Shown: positions 56,695 to 64,000 of the stretch, piece by piece | Numbering within the stretch: position 1 is the first letter of the stretch | Layout: every line of letters starts with the position of its first letter | Assembly: GCF_023721815.1 (NCBI RefSeq) | Contig: NZ_JAMDLI010000022.1 | Location: forward strand, 496,001 to 560,000 | Source of the DNA: Pleomorphomonas sp. JP5 | Lineage (GTDB): Bacteria > Pseudomonadota > Alphaproteobacteria > Rhizobiales > Pleomorphomonadaceae | Reading direction: 5' to 3' | Length of the DNA stretch: 64,000 bases | The notes under the pieces: model-generated | The model's input: only the letters and a program-made list of their open reading frames with translations | What the model was told of the DNA's origin: nothing | Database searches by the model: none | Made by a program: the position numbers and the translations under genes

Positions 56695-57726
56695 TCACCA
56701 CACCCTGTTGAGCCAGGTCCTGATGCGATTTTCGTAGGCGTAAAACGAAATGAAGCCGATCACCACGGACAGAGCCATGCCGATCAACGCGTGCCCCGGC
56801 AGGCTGGCGAACAGGTACTTTTTGTATTGGTACATGGGCTGTTGCCAAAGATAGATAGAAAAGGAGGCGATACCGAGCAGCCTGAGGGGCGTCCAGGACA
56901 GCGCGGACCTCACCCATCGCGGGGCTTCGGCCAAGTGGTTCACGGTGAACGCGAGGAAGAAAGGGGCAACCGTCATGGTCAGCATCCACGGGAAGACGGA
57001 GCCGACGTAGAGCGCCGACCCTGCGGCGAAGGCGGCAACCGGCATCCACGGGCGGACGTAAGGTGCGGTCCGGTCCCTGAGAAGGGCATAGCCGGCCGAG
57101 AGCAACAGGTTGGTGGCGGCCACTTCGCTTCGTACCCAATATTCCTTGGGTGGGGCGATGGTGGGGAAGGCGTAGTAGCTCAGGTGAATCGCGATGGTGA
57201 CAAAGCCAAAGGCGATCAATGCTCCACCTTCGCGGCCGCGCAGAAAAGGAACAAGGGTCAAGACCGACAGGAAAATATAGGAGTGCTCCTCCACGTTCAG
57301 CGACCACAGGTGGCCGATCGGATAGGGGCTTAGGAACATGTGAAAGTCGGTCGGCAGGTAGGACCGCAGAAATAGCGCGGTCGGTACGATTTCCGTCGCG
57401 GGTGCCGGCTTTCCGATCAGCGCGGCGATGCCGAAGACGACCAGAAGGAAAAGCAGAAAAGCCGGCATGATGCGCGATATGCGGCGCTTGTAGAAGGTGG
57501 CGAGTGGTACGCGCCGCTGGAACAGGATGCGGCTCATCAAGAGGCCTGACAGGCAGAAGAAGACGTCGACGCCCATTCGGCCGCTGTGCCAGCCCTGCAC
57601 GGCGAAGAAGTGCCCCTGCAAGACCAGAAAGATCGCCAGTCCTCGCCAGCCGTCCAGATAGTCGATGCGCCGCAACTCGCTGCCGCCGTGCCGCGCCGAA
57701 GAGGACGCCATTTTTTCGATGGTCAT
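56695..57726 (-). CDS. acyltransferase 3 family membrane protein
   Basis: 343 aa, about ten membrane helices. RRIDYLDGWRGLAIFLVLQG, then HFFAVQGWHSGRMGVDVFFC gives the catalytic His and the GVDVFF motif; YKRRISRIMPAFLL carries the conserved Arg. Transfers acyl groups to sugars of surface polysaccharide or lipid. ATG 57726 is taken as start; an ATG at 57711 and a longer frame exist. The SGNH gene behind it may edit or act on the same modification. Confidence 0.88.
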   Translation of the reverse strand: MTIEKMASSSARHGGSELRRIDYLDGWRGLAIFLVLQGHFFAVQGWHSGRMGVDVFFCLSGLLMSRILFQRRVPLATFYKRRISRIMPAFLLFLLVVFGIAALIGKPAPATEIVPTALFLRSYLPTDFHMFLSPYPIGHLWSLNVEEHSYIFLSVLTLVPFLRGREGGALIAFGFVTIAIHLSYYAFPTIAPPKEYWVRSEVAATNLLLSAGYALLRDRTAPYVRPWMPVAAFAAGSALYVGSVFPWMLTMTVAPFFLAFTVNHLAEAPRWVRSALSWTPLRLLGIASFSIYLWQQPMYQYKKYLFASLPGHALIGMALSVVIGFISFYAYENRIRTWLNRVW

Positions 57727-57837
57727 GATTGGGCTCGAAACGAACCGTCGCGCAACTGGCGGCCGGACTGCGGCAGTCATTCCGGAAAATCGTGATAAAA
57801 TAGTGACCGCTAGAGGTCGAAGACCCAAATACGACAA

Positions 57838-57869
57838 AGCGCCCGGCATCCCCTGGGGGATCGGGCGCT
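57838..57869 (-). terminator. possible terminator of the 53-aa gene
   Basis: A near-perfect inverted repeat AGCGCCCG-ATCCCC/GGGGAT-GCCGGGCGCT, 33 bases after the minus-strand stop. The following T-run is weak (CTTTGTCG), so efficiency is uncertain. Confidence 0.5.
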
Positions 57870-57901
57870 CACGTCGTACGTGGCAAGCCTGTTTGGGCTT
57901 A

Positions 57902-58063
57902 TCAGAGGCCGAAGCCCTTCAGAAAACCGCGCTTCGGGGCGCGTGCCTTGCTGCCGAGGGTCTCTTCGTAGTTGGCGATCGCCTCGGCGATTTCGCGTTC
58001 GGCGGTGCTCTGGCTGTTGCGCTTCTTGTTGGCGCCCAGCATGGCGAACATCATGGCGTCCAT
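57902..58063 (-). CDS. 53-aa basic protein of unknown function
   Basis: ATG 58063 with GGAG 7 bases upstream opens MDAMMFAMLGANKKRNSQST, then AEREIAEAIANYEETLGSKA, ending RAPKRGFLKGFGL. The clean start signal, ordered composition and following hairpin support a real gene. No family recognised. Confidence 0.65.
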   Translation of the reverse strand: MDAMMFAMLGANKKRNSQSTAEREIAEAIANYEETLGSKARAPKRGFLKGFGL

Positions 58064-58245
58064 CGTTGTTCTCCGTTCTCTTTTCTGTCTCTCTTCTTAC
58101 AGCCTCAATATAAGTGACATGCCTGATGGGGACAAATCGTATCTTCTGAAGGGCTCCTTCAGTTTTCCTGCATCCAACGGGCGCGGCCATTTGATTCCGT
58201 CCCGCCTGCTTCCTACATGCGAAGACGACGAATTTTCCTTGAAGG

Positions 58246-59109
58246 ATGCTGCCCTTGGTCGATTTCAGATCCTGGCTGCCGCGACGGTTTCGTGGCGATG
58301 TGCCCGTCGTGCCTCTCGTCCGTTTGTCCGGAGCCATAGGCATGCCCGCCGCGCTGGGACGAGGATCGCTTTCGCTTTCCGCCGTCGACGACACGCTCAA
58401 GAAGGCATTTTCCGTCAGCGGTGCCAAGGCTGTGGCGCTCGCCATCAACTCGCCGGGCGGCTCGCCCGTCCAGTCCCATCTCATTTTTCGCCGCATCCGG
58501 CAGCTTGCATCCGAAAAGAAGCTGCCGGTGATCGCCTATGTCGAGGATATCGCGGCATCGGGCGGCTACATGCTGGCCTGCGCTGCCGATGAGATCGTTG
58601 CAGATCGTTCGTCGATCCTCGGCTCGATCGGCGTGGTGTCGGCGACGTTCGGCCTCGACAAGGCCATTGCCCGCCTCGGCATCGATCGCCGCGTCTATAC
58701 GGCCGGTACGCGCAAGGTGACGCTCGACCCCTTCCAGCCCGAGAATGGCGAGGATGTCGAGCATCTCAAGACGCTGCAACGCGACATCCACGCCTTCTTC
58801 ATCGAGTTGGTGAAAGAGCGCCGAGGCGCTCGGTTGTCGGAGAGTGAGGATATGTTCTCCGGGCTTTTTTGGGCCGGCGAGCGATCGGTGTCGCTCGGCC
58901 TTGCCGATCGCATCGGTACAGCTCACGACGATCTTGCCTCCCGCTATGGCGACAAGGTCCATACCCCCCTGTTCGAGCCGGGTCGAAGTGGCTTCCTGCG
59001 GCGGCGTCTGTTCGGCGCCGCAAACAGCGAAGCCGTTGGTCTCGTCGATTTTGACAATGCTCTCGCGGCGATAGAGCGGCGCTATCTATTCTCGCGCTAC
59101 GGTTTGTGA
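58246..59109 (+). CDS. sohB: S49 family signal peptide peptidase-like protein
   Basis: 287 aa. VVPLVRLSGAIG, AINSPGGSPVQSHLIFRRIR, YVEDIAASGGYMLACAADEI (catalytic Ser in ASGGY) and GSIGVVSATFGL follow the SppA/SohB pattern; one copy of the domain, as in SohB. No signal peptide is evident at this start, although a membrane link is usual. GAAGG directly abuts the ATG; the start could be a few codons downstream. Confidence 0.88.
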   Translation: MLPLVDFRSWLPRRFRGDVPVVPLVRLSGAIGMPAALGRGSLSLSAVDDTLKKAFSVSGAKAVALAINSPGGSPVQSHLIFRRIRQLASEKKLPVIAYVEDIAASGGYMLACAADEIVADRSSILGSIGVVSATFGLDKAIARLGIDRRVYTAGTRKVTLDPFQPENGEDVEHLKTLQRDIHAFFIELVKERRGARLSESEDMFSGLFWAGERSVSLGLADRIGTAHDDLASRYGDKVHTPLFEPGRSGFLRRRLFGAANSEAVGLVDFDNALAAIERRYLFSRYGL

Positions 59110-59186
59110 ACCTTTCACAGGAATTTGCGCTTGCCAGGAAACAGAGACGGTGGTCTCATGGTTTCGTCAGCAAAGGAGACAGGCCC

Positions 59187-59366
59187 ATGTCCCATTTGGT
59201 TGGATTTGCTCTCATCGGAGCCGGCGTCTATGTCGTCGTTCAGGTGCTGAAGCGCGAGATGACGCGTGTGGGCGAGATTCTCCACGAGGCCAACGCCAAG
59301 CCCGTCCGCGTCGAGATTCGCATGGAGCGCGACCCGGCAACGGGCGTCTACCGCGATCGCCGCTAG
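59187..59366 (+). CDS. small single-pass membrane protein
   Basis: 59 aa from ATG 59187 with AAGGAG 8 bases upstream. One N-terminal membrane helix (LVGFALIGAGVYVVVQVLKR) and a charged cytoplasmic tail (VRVEIRMERDPATGVYRDRR). It sits between sohB and glyQ. Function unknown. Confidence 0.75.
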   Translation: MSHLVGFALIGAGVYVVVQVLKREMTRVGEILHEANAKPVRVEIRMERDPATGVYRDRR

Positions 59367-59409
59367 GCGTCATCGATCCGTTCAGGCGGTTGTTCCGCCC
59401 TAGTCCCAG

Positions 59410-59439
59410 AAGGCCGAGGCGCATTGCTTCGGCCTTTTT
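59410..59439 (+). terminator. intrinsic terminator after the sohB operon
   Basis: AAGGCCGA/TCGGCCTT stem with an 11-base loop followed by TTT, 43 bases after the small membrane protein gene. Confidence 0.8.
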
Positions 59440-59451
59440 CGTATTGCGTCG

Positions 59452-59754
59452 CTATGGAGACAGGTTGCGGATGACGCCGCAGTCGCCGCGGGTGAGAACC
59501 TTTCTGCTGCCGTGCTCCGGCTTCCTTTCCGAACAGACGACCTTCCACGTCAGCCGTCCCGCCGAGTTTCTCTCGTGGATCGTTCGGCAGTAGCAAAGCT
59601 TGTCGCTCGCTTGCGGGCTGTCCATGGTCTCCTGCTTTCTGCGGTCTGGCTGTATCGGTTCGATGAACTGGTGGCGTTTTTCGGCTGCGAGCGTTGGCGA
59701 AGCGATGGCCAGTGCTGCAAGAACCATTGCGAGGTGGATTGGCGCGAAGGTCAT
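59452..59754 (-). CDS. small secreted Cys-containing protein
   Basis: 100 aa from ATG 59754 (AAGGAAG upstream). Signal peptide (MTFAPIHLAMVLAALAIASP, cleavage near TLAA), then a short mature protein with four Cys (LCYCRTIH, VVCSERK, RGDCGVIR). Periplasmic; unknown role. On the opposite strand to glyQ. Confidence 0.72.
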   Translation of the reverse strand: MTFAPIHLAMVLAALAIASPTLAAEKRHQFIEPIQPDRRKQETMDSPQASDKLCYCRTIHERNSAGRLTWKVVCSERKPEHGSRKVLTRGDCGVIRNLSP

Positions 59755-59938
59755 CGTTTCTTCCTTTGGCGACGTTCGAACGCCGGTGACGGTTTGTATC
59801 TTGAACGTTGACGACCGCTTTTCCGGGCGCGAGTCCGCGCGGCTTTTTGCGGTTGACGGGGCGAGGGGGGGCACCTAATTTCGCCCCCGATCCCGCCCGG
59901 CTTCCGCCGAGGTTCCAGCCGCTTTCAGGTAGCTCCCG

Positions 59939-60871
59939 ATGACCCAAACCGCCCAAGTCAACGATCCCCGCCGTTCCTTTCAGGGGCTGATCCTGACCCT
60001 GCAGCGCTTCTGGGCCGACAAGGGTTGCGTCATCCTGCAGCCATACGACATGGAAGTCGGCGCTGGCACCTTTCATCCGGCGACCACGCTGCGCTCTCTG
60101 GGCCCTAAGCCCTGGAAGGCCGCCTACGTTCAGCCGTCACGACGTCCCAAGGATGGACGCTACGGCGAGAATCCAAATCGCTTTCAGCATTACTACCAGT
60201 TCCAGGTGATCCTGAAGCCGTCGCCCGAAAACCTGCAGGAGCTCTATCTCGAGAGTCTTCAGGCCATCGGTATCGACCTCAAGCTGCACGACGTCCGTTT
60301 CGTCGAGGACGACTGGGAGAGCCCGACACTCGGTGCATGGGGGCTTGGCTGGGAGTGCTGGTGCGACGGCATGGAGGTCAGCCAGTTCACCTATTTCCAG
60401 CAGGTGGCGGGCATCGAATGCTCGCCGGTGTCGGGTGAGTTGACCTATGGCCTCGAGCGTCTCGCCATGTATCTGCAGGGCGTCGACAACGGCTACGAGC
60501 TCAACTTCAACGGTCAGGAAGGTGCGGACAAGGTCACTTATGGCGACGTCTTCCACCAGGCTGAGGAAGAGTACTCCCGCCATAACTTCGAATATGCCGA
60601 CACCGACATGCTGATGCAGCACTTCAAGGACGCCGAGGCCGAGTGCAAGGCGTTGCTTGAGAAGGGCGCGGCGGACGCAGGCGAGCTCCACAAGTGCGTG
60701 TTGCCGGCTTACGACCAGTGCATCAAGGCCAGTCATCGCTTCAACCTTCTCGACGCTCGCGGCGTTATTTCGGTGCAGGAGCGGCAGAGCTACATCCTGC
60801 GCGTTCGTGAGCTGGCCAAAGCCTGTGGCGAGGCCTGGCTGAAGACCGCCGGCGGCGGCGCACGGGCGTGA
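59939..60871 (+). CDS. glyQ: glycyl-tRNA synthetase alpha subunit
   Basis: 310 aa catalytic subunit of the alpha2-beta2 enzyme. [60 protein letters not shown] and [16 protein letters not shown] are highly conserved. The beta subunit gene glyS, usually just downstream, is not in this window. Confidence 0.97.
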   Translation: MTQTAQVNDPRRSFQGLILTLQRFWADKGCVILQPYDMEVGAGTFHPATTLRSLGPKPWKAAYVQPSRRPKDGRYGENPNRFQHYYQFQVILKPSPENLQELYLESLQAIGIDLKLHDVRFVEDDWESPTLGAWGLGWECWCDGMEVSQFTYFQQVAGIECSPVSGELTYGLERLAMYLQGVDNGYELNFNGQEGADKVTYGDVFHQAEEEYSRHNFEYADTDMLMQHFKDAEAECKALLEKGAADAGELHKCVLPAYDQCIKASHRFNLLDARGVISVQERQSYILRVRELAKACGEAWLKTAGGGARA

Positions 60872-60890
60872 GCTGGCGGATAACTGACCG

Positions 60891-61568
60891 ATGACGCCCA
60901 AACTCGTCCTGTTCGATTGCGACGGTACGCTGGTGGACAGCCAGCAGATGATCGTGGCCACCATGACCGAGGCTTTCACCAAGCTGGGTCATGCGCCGCC
61001 CGACCGCGCTGGCGTGCTGTCCATTATCGGCCTCTCCCTGCCGGAGGCGGTCGGTCGGCTTGACCCCAGTCTGGATGTGGCCCGCGTCGCCCTCGTTGCC
61101 GAAGCCTATCGCGATACCTACCAGGCGATGCAGTTCCGTCTCGCCGAAACCGCGCCGCTTTATCCTGGCGCGCTCGATGCCTTGAGGACGTTGTCGGGCC
61201 GGGAAGACGTGCTGCTCGGCATCGTGACCGGCAAGTCCCGGCGCGGCCTTGATGCCATCCTGGAAACGCATGGACTCACGAACTTGTTCTCCGTCCTGCG
61301 CACCGCCGACGATGGTCCGTCGAAGCCGCATCCGTTCATGGTGGTTGATGCCATGTCGGCGCTCGGCGGGGATGCCTCCCAGACCGTCGTCGTGGGCGAC
61401 ACGGGCTACGACATGCTGATGGCCCGCGCGGCCGGTGCCTTCGCGCTCGGAGTTACCTGGGGCTATAACATCCGCGATGAGCTCTCGCAGGCCGGCGCGC
61501 AGGAACTCGCCGACGACTTTGCCGAGGTGCCTTCGCTGGCAATGGGGCTCCTCGGCGCGAAGGAGTAG
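60891..61568 (+). CDS. HAD-IA family hydrolase
   Basis: 225 aa. Motif I LFDCDGTLVDSQ, motif II GIVTGKSRRGL, motif III Lys in DDGPSKPHPF, motif IV VVGDTGYDMLMARAAGA. Phosphoglycolate phosphatase-like; substrate unknown. 19 bases after glyQ and 4 bases before the ATP12 gene, so cotranscribed. Confidence 0.9.
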   Translation: MTPKLVLFDCDGTLVDSQQMIVATMTEAFTKLGHAPPDRAGVLSIIGLSLPEAVGRLDPSLDVARVALVAEAYRDTYQAMQFRLAETAPLYPGALDALRTLSGREDVLLGIVTGKSRRGLDAILETHGLTNLFSVLRTADDGPSKPHPFMVVDAMSALGGDASQTVVVGDTGYDMLMARAAGAFALGVTWGYNIRDELSQAGAQELADDFAEVPSLAMGLLGAKE

Positions 61569-61572
61569 ATCC

Positions 61573-62343
61573 ATGGCCGATCTCTTCGAAGAACTCGCCG
61601 CCTCCTTTGATCCGGTGCTGGCAACGGAGCGTGCGCGCGCCAACGTGCAGCGCGTGCTGCCAAAGCGCTTCTACAAGGTGGTTTCGGTCGAACCGGTGGG
61701 TGGGCTTCACAGAGTGCTGCTTGACGGCAAGCCGGTACGAACGCCGGCGCGTCATGAGCTTTCCGTGGCGTCGTTGCGCGCCGCCTGTGCCCTTGAAGCC
61801 GAGTGGTCAGGGCAGGGCGAGTTCGTCGACCCGATGACCATGCCGCTGACACGCCTCGTCAACTCGGCGATTGATGGCGTTTCGAGCGAAATCGAAGCGG
61901 TGAAGGATGCGATTGCCGCCTACGCCGGTTCCGATCTCACCTGCTATCGAGCCGGTGAACCGCCGCGTCTCGATGAGCGTCAGCGCCTCGCCTGGGAGCC
62001 GGTGCTCGACTGGGTCAACGGGCGTTTTGGTGTTCGACCGGTCGCGACCATCGGCGTGATGGCGATCGCCCAGCCGCCCAAGCTTGTTGCGGCCATTCGT
62101 TCCGCCCTGCCTGATGATCCCATCCGTCTCGCTGCCATTGAGCTGGTCACCACAGTGACCGGCTCTGTGTTTCTGGCCCTGGCGCTTTTGGAACGGCGTC
62201 TCCTACCCGACGATGTCTGGCTTGCCGCCCATATCGACGAGGACTGGAACGCCGAACTCTGGGGAGTCGACAGCGAGGCCAGGCAGCGCCGCGACTTCCG
62301 CCGTGCCGACTTCGACGCGGCTGCTCTGCTTCTTCTGGATTGA
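61573..62343 (+). CDS. ATP12 family chaperone
   Basis: 256 aa. RFYKVVSVEPVGGLHRVLLD, GKPVRTPARHEL, DPMTMPLTRLVNSAID and LLPDDVWLAAHIDEDWNAEL, WGVDSEARQRRDFRRADFDA match the ATP12 family, which in mitochondria assists F1-ATPase assembly. Common in alphaproteobacteria. Convergent with the GNAT gene (3-base gap). Confidence 0.92.
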   Translation: MADLFEELAASFDPVLATERARANVQRVLPKRFYKVVSVEPVGGLHRVLLDGKPVRTPARHELSVASLRAACALEAEWSGQGEFVDPMTMPLTRLVNSAIDGVSSEIEAVKDAIAAYAGSDLTCYRAGEPPRLDERQRLAWEPVLDWVNGRFGVRPVATIGVMAIAQPPKLVAAIRSALPDDPIRLAAIELVTTVTGSVFLALALLERRLLPDDVWLAAHIDEDWNAELWGVDSEARQRRDFRRADFDAAALLLLD

Positions 62344-62346
62344 CAG

Positions 62347-62895
62347 TCAGCGCTGAAAATCGTCTCGCTTCAGACGGTACAGCACATGCGGCCTCAAGGG
62401 ATGGTCTTCTGCAAGCAACGGATGCAGGAAGTCGTCAGTCGGATTCCGCGTCATCCCAAGGCTCTTCATCACCGCTTGCGATGGAAGATTGGGAACAGCC
62501 GTGAAGGCGACGATCTCGTCGAGGCCAAGAACATCGAAGCCATGGGCCAGGGCGGCCCGCGCGGCTTCGCTGGCATATCCGTGGCGCCAGAACGCCTTGG
62601 CAAGCCGCCAGCCGACCTCGACAGCAGGCGCGAAGGGATAGGCAGGGTTCAGCACCTTCTGAATGCCGACCATGCCAATGAACGCGTCGTCCTCGCGTCG
62701 CCGCACCGCTGAGAAACCGTAGCCGTGGTCCGCCCACATGCCGCGCAGGCGGTCGACAAGCGCGTTGCTTTCCTCTTCCGTCATCGTTTTCGGGAAGTAG
62801 CGCATCACGTCCGGGTCGGCGTTGAGGGCGGCAAAGGGCGCAAGGTCTCGCTCCGTCCAGGGAGCCAGCAAGAGGCGTGATGAGGCGAGGATCAT
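62347..62895 (-). CDS. GNAT family N-acetyltransferase
   Basis: 182 aa from ATG 62895 (GGAG 6 bases upstream). RLLLAPWTERDLAPFAALNA, VEVGWRLAKAFWRHGYASEA (acetyl-CoA loop) and AFTAVPNLPSQAVMKSLGM match RimJ/RimL-type acetyltransferases. The long frame beyond 62895 is a shadow of secG. Confidence 0.9.
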   Translation of the reverse strand: MILASSRLLLAPWTERDLAPFAALNADPDVMRYFPKTMTEEESNALVDRLRGMWADHGYGFSAVRRREDDAFIGMVGIQKVLNPAYPFAPAVEVGWRLAKAFWRHGYASEAARAALAHGFDVLGLDEIVAFTAVPNLPSQAVMKSLGMTRNPTDDFLHPLLAEDHPLRPHVLYRLKRDDFQR

Positions 62896-63081
62896 GGTCG
62901 GCTCCTTTTCCAGACGGCAAGGGCTTGTGATAGGTTGTCGGCTTTCCAAAATAAACGCCATAGAAAGGTGGAAAGGCCGGCAACCTTCGTGTACAACGCC
63001 GCGGACTCGGGCCGCATGTGCGGTCGGTGTGCCCTTTGGCGCGTCCCCGGCCGGGATGCCCGACAAGAGTTTTGGGGTTAC

Positions 63082-63630
63082 ATGCAAACCGTTCTTCTCG
63101 TCATCCACCTGATGGTGGTCGCAGCCCTCGTGGGCGTCGTGCTCCTGCAGCGTTCCGAAGGCGGCGCGCTCGGCATTGGTGGCGGCGGCGGCTTCATGAC
63201 CAGCCGCGGTACCGCCAACGTGCTGACCCGAACCACCGCCATCCTTGCGGCAGTGTTCTTTCTGACGTCGCTCGCGCTGTCGATTCTGCCGCGCTTCACC
63301 GGGTCGCAGGAATCTATCCTCGACCGCGTGCAAACGGCTCCTTCCGCGCCGGCCGCCGATCAGCCGATCGGCAGCGGCAAGGGTGGCGTTCTCGACCAGC
63401 TCAACCAGATCAGCAAGCCGGCCGCCCAGCCGGGCAATACCCCGGTTGCGCCCGTCGTGGATGTCCCCGCGGCTCCCGCTGCCGAGGCGCCAGCAGCTCC
63501 TGTGACCGAAGCTCCCGCCGCAGAGGCCCCAGTTGCTCCCGCGACCGAAGCTCCGGCGGCTCCCGCAGTGGAAACTCCGGCCGCTCCGGCAACTGATTCG
63601 GCTCCAGCCACCCCCGGGACAACGCCCTGA
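63082..63630 (+). CDS. secG: preprotein translocase subunit SecG
   Basis: 182 aa. Two membrane helices (MQTVLLVIHLMVVAALVGVV; ILAAVFFLTSLALSI) flank LLQRSEGGALGIGGGG, the SecG signature. A long Ala/Pro/Glu repeat tail (EAPAAP units) follows, typical of Hyphomicrobiales SecG. The order secG-pyrG is conserved in alphaproteobacteria; the usual tpiA upstream is absent here. Confidence 0.93.
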   Translation: MQTVLLVIHLMVVAALVGVVLLQRSEGGALGIGGGGGFMTSRGTANVLTRTTAILAAVFFLTSLALSILPRFTGSQESILDRVQTAPSAPAADQPIGSGKGGVLDQLNQISKPAAQPGNTPVAPVVDVPAAPAAEAPAAPVTEAPAAEAPVAPATEAPAAPAVETPAAPATDSAPATPGTTP

Positions 63631-63660
63631 GGCGCCCCGAACGGCAGAAAACGGACAAAC

Positions 63661-63687
63661 ACGGTCGCGGAATTCCGCGGCCGTTTT
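63661..63687 (+). terminator. intrinsic terminator after secG
   Basis: Stem ACGGTCGCGG/CCGCGGCCGT (10 bp with one T-G pair), loop AATT, then TTT. 30 bases after the secG stop. Confidence 0.85.
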
Positions 63688-63824
63688 CATGAGATGAAAC
63701 AGCAACTTGAAACGTAAGTCGGCCGGAGGGAAACGCTCCTTCCGGAGCGGCCTTTTCGTTTTGTTTTGGATAAACCAGTCGGACCACTCCCCAAACGGTC
63801 CGCGAAGAGATAGGTTGAAGGCCC

Positions 63825-64000
63825 ATGGCGCGGTACATTTTCATTACTGGCGGCGTGGTTTCGTCCTTGGGCAAGGGGCTCGCAGCTGCGGCTCTGGCGT
63901 CTCTCCTGCAGGCGCGTGGCTACAAGGTTCGTCTCCGTAAGCTCGATCCCTATCTGAACGTCGATCCGGGGACGATGTCTCCGTATCAGCATGGCGAAGT
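63825..64000 (+). CDS. pyrG: CTP synthase (5' part)
   Basis: The first 58 codons are in the window: [53 protein letters not shown]. The [11 protein letters not shown]-loop-like segment and [13 protein letters not shown] are diagnostic of PyrG, which makes CTP from UTP and glutamine. The gene continues past the window end. Confidence 0.97.
   Translation, partial: MARYIFITGGVVSSLGKGLAAAALASLLQARGYKVRLRKLDPYLNVDPGTMSPYQHGE

Noticed and set aside
63480-63610. Tandem DNA repeats at the secG 3' end as a regulatory element
   Set aside because: They encode the Ala/Pro/Glu tail common to SecG in this group and are explained by protein low complexity.
1-64000. CRISPR arrays, rRNA or tRNA genes, and insertion sequences
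   Set aside because: Reading through the window revealed no regularly spaced repeats, cloverleaf-like sequences, rRNA segments or transposase motifs.

Overview
The window is high-GC DNA from an alphaproteobacterium. Gene content and order (gatB, a PomAB-like stator pair, pyrE, cobS/cobT, glyQ, an ATP12 chaperone, secG-pyrG) point to the order Hyphomicrobiales. I cannot fix the genus from sequence alone. Two chromosomal blocks, about 1-7.7 kb and 44.8-64 kb, flank one integrated prophage of about 37.1 kb.

Left chromosome (1-7.7 kb): the 3' end of a phytase-like esterase gene, gatB, a two-gene stator operon (MotA/MotB of the short PomA/PomB type), a PilZ protein, a glutathione S-transferase, a one-repeat Sel1 protein, pyrE, and arsC on the minus strand. 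Clear intrinsic terminators follow gatB, the GST gene and the Sel1 gene.

Prophage (about 7,689-44,813): it sits in the 5' end of a tRNA-dihydrouridine synthase gene (dusA). A 5' remnant of dusA (22 codons, then a stop) remains at the left end. The right end gives the intact dusA copy a new, phage-derived N-terminus. Layout: (a) left cargo, consisting of a type III restriction-modification pair (mod/res), an unknown gene, and a secreted protein with a peptidoglycan-binding-like domain and ankyrin-like repeats; (b) a switch region with minus-strand prtN-like, gapR-like and cI-like genes, a plus-strand cro-like gene, and repeated CACGC-N4-GCGTG palindromes; (c) an early operon of mostly unknown small genes joined by ATGA/GTGA overlaps, ending in a winged-helix replication protein whose gene carries iteron-like repeats next to an AT-rich stretch, a lambda-O-like candidate origin; (d) an intrinsic terminator, then the late genes: Nu1/GpA-type terminase, lambda-type portal and S49 protease, a Mu gpT-like capsid, lambda-like connector and tail genes with a GGGAAAA -1 frameshift signal between the two tail chaperone frames, and a tape measure with an embedded lysozyme-like domain; (e) tail fibre genes, a terminator, GH108 endolysin, nested spanins and an XhlA-like holin; (f) a Doc/AbrB toxin-antitoxin pair and a tyrosine integrase next to attR.

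Right chromosome (44.8-64 kb): dusA, a BASS-family transporter, cobS with two small genes, divergent cobT, a polyprenyl diphosphate synthase convergent with cobT, a DUF2007 gene and a TrmN6-like methyltransferase, an endonuclease/exonuclease/phosphatase-family membrane protein, ogt, an EamA transporter, an Ada-N/AraC regulator, a secreted orphan, an acyltransferase-3/SGNH pair, sohB, glyQ, a HAD hydrolase, ATP12, a GNAT acetyltransferase, secG, and the first 176 bases of pyrG.

The less routine signals are the dusA junction with its synonymous replacement, integrase arm-type repeats at both ends, two separate operator families, the candidate origin inside the replication gene, the chaperone frameshift, and the cargo genes of unknown function. 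All functional calls rest on reading motifs; no database search was run.
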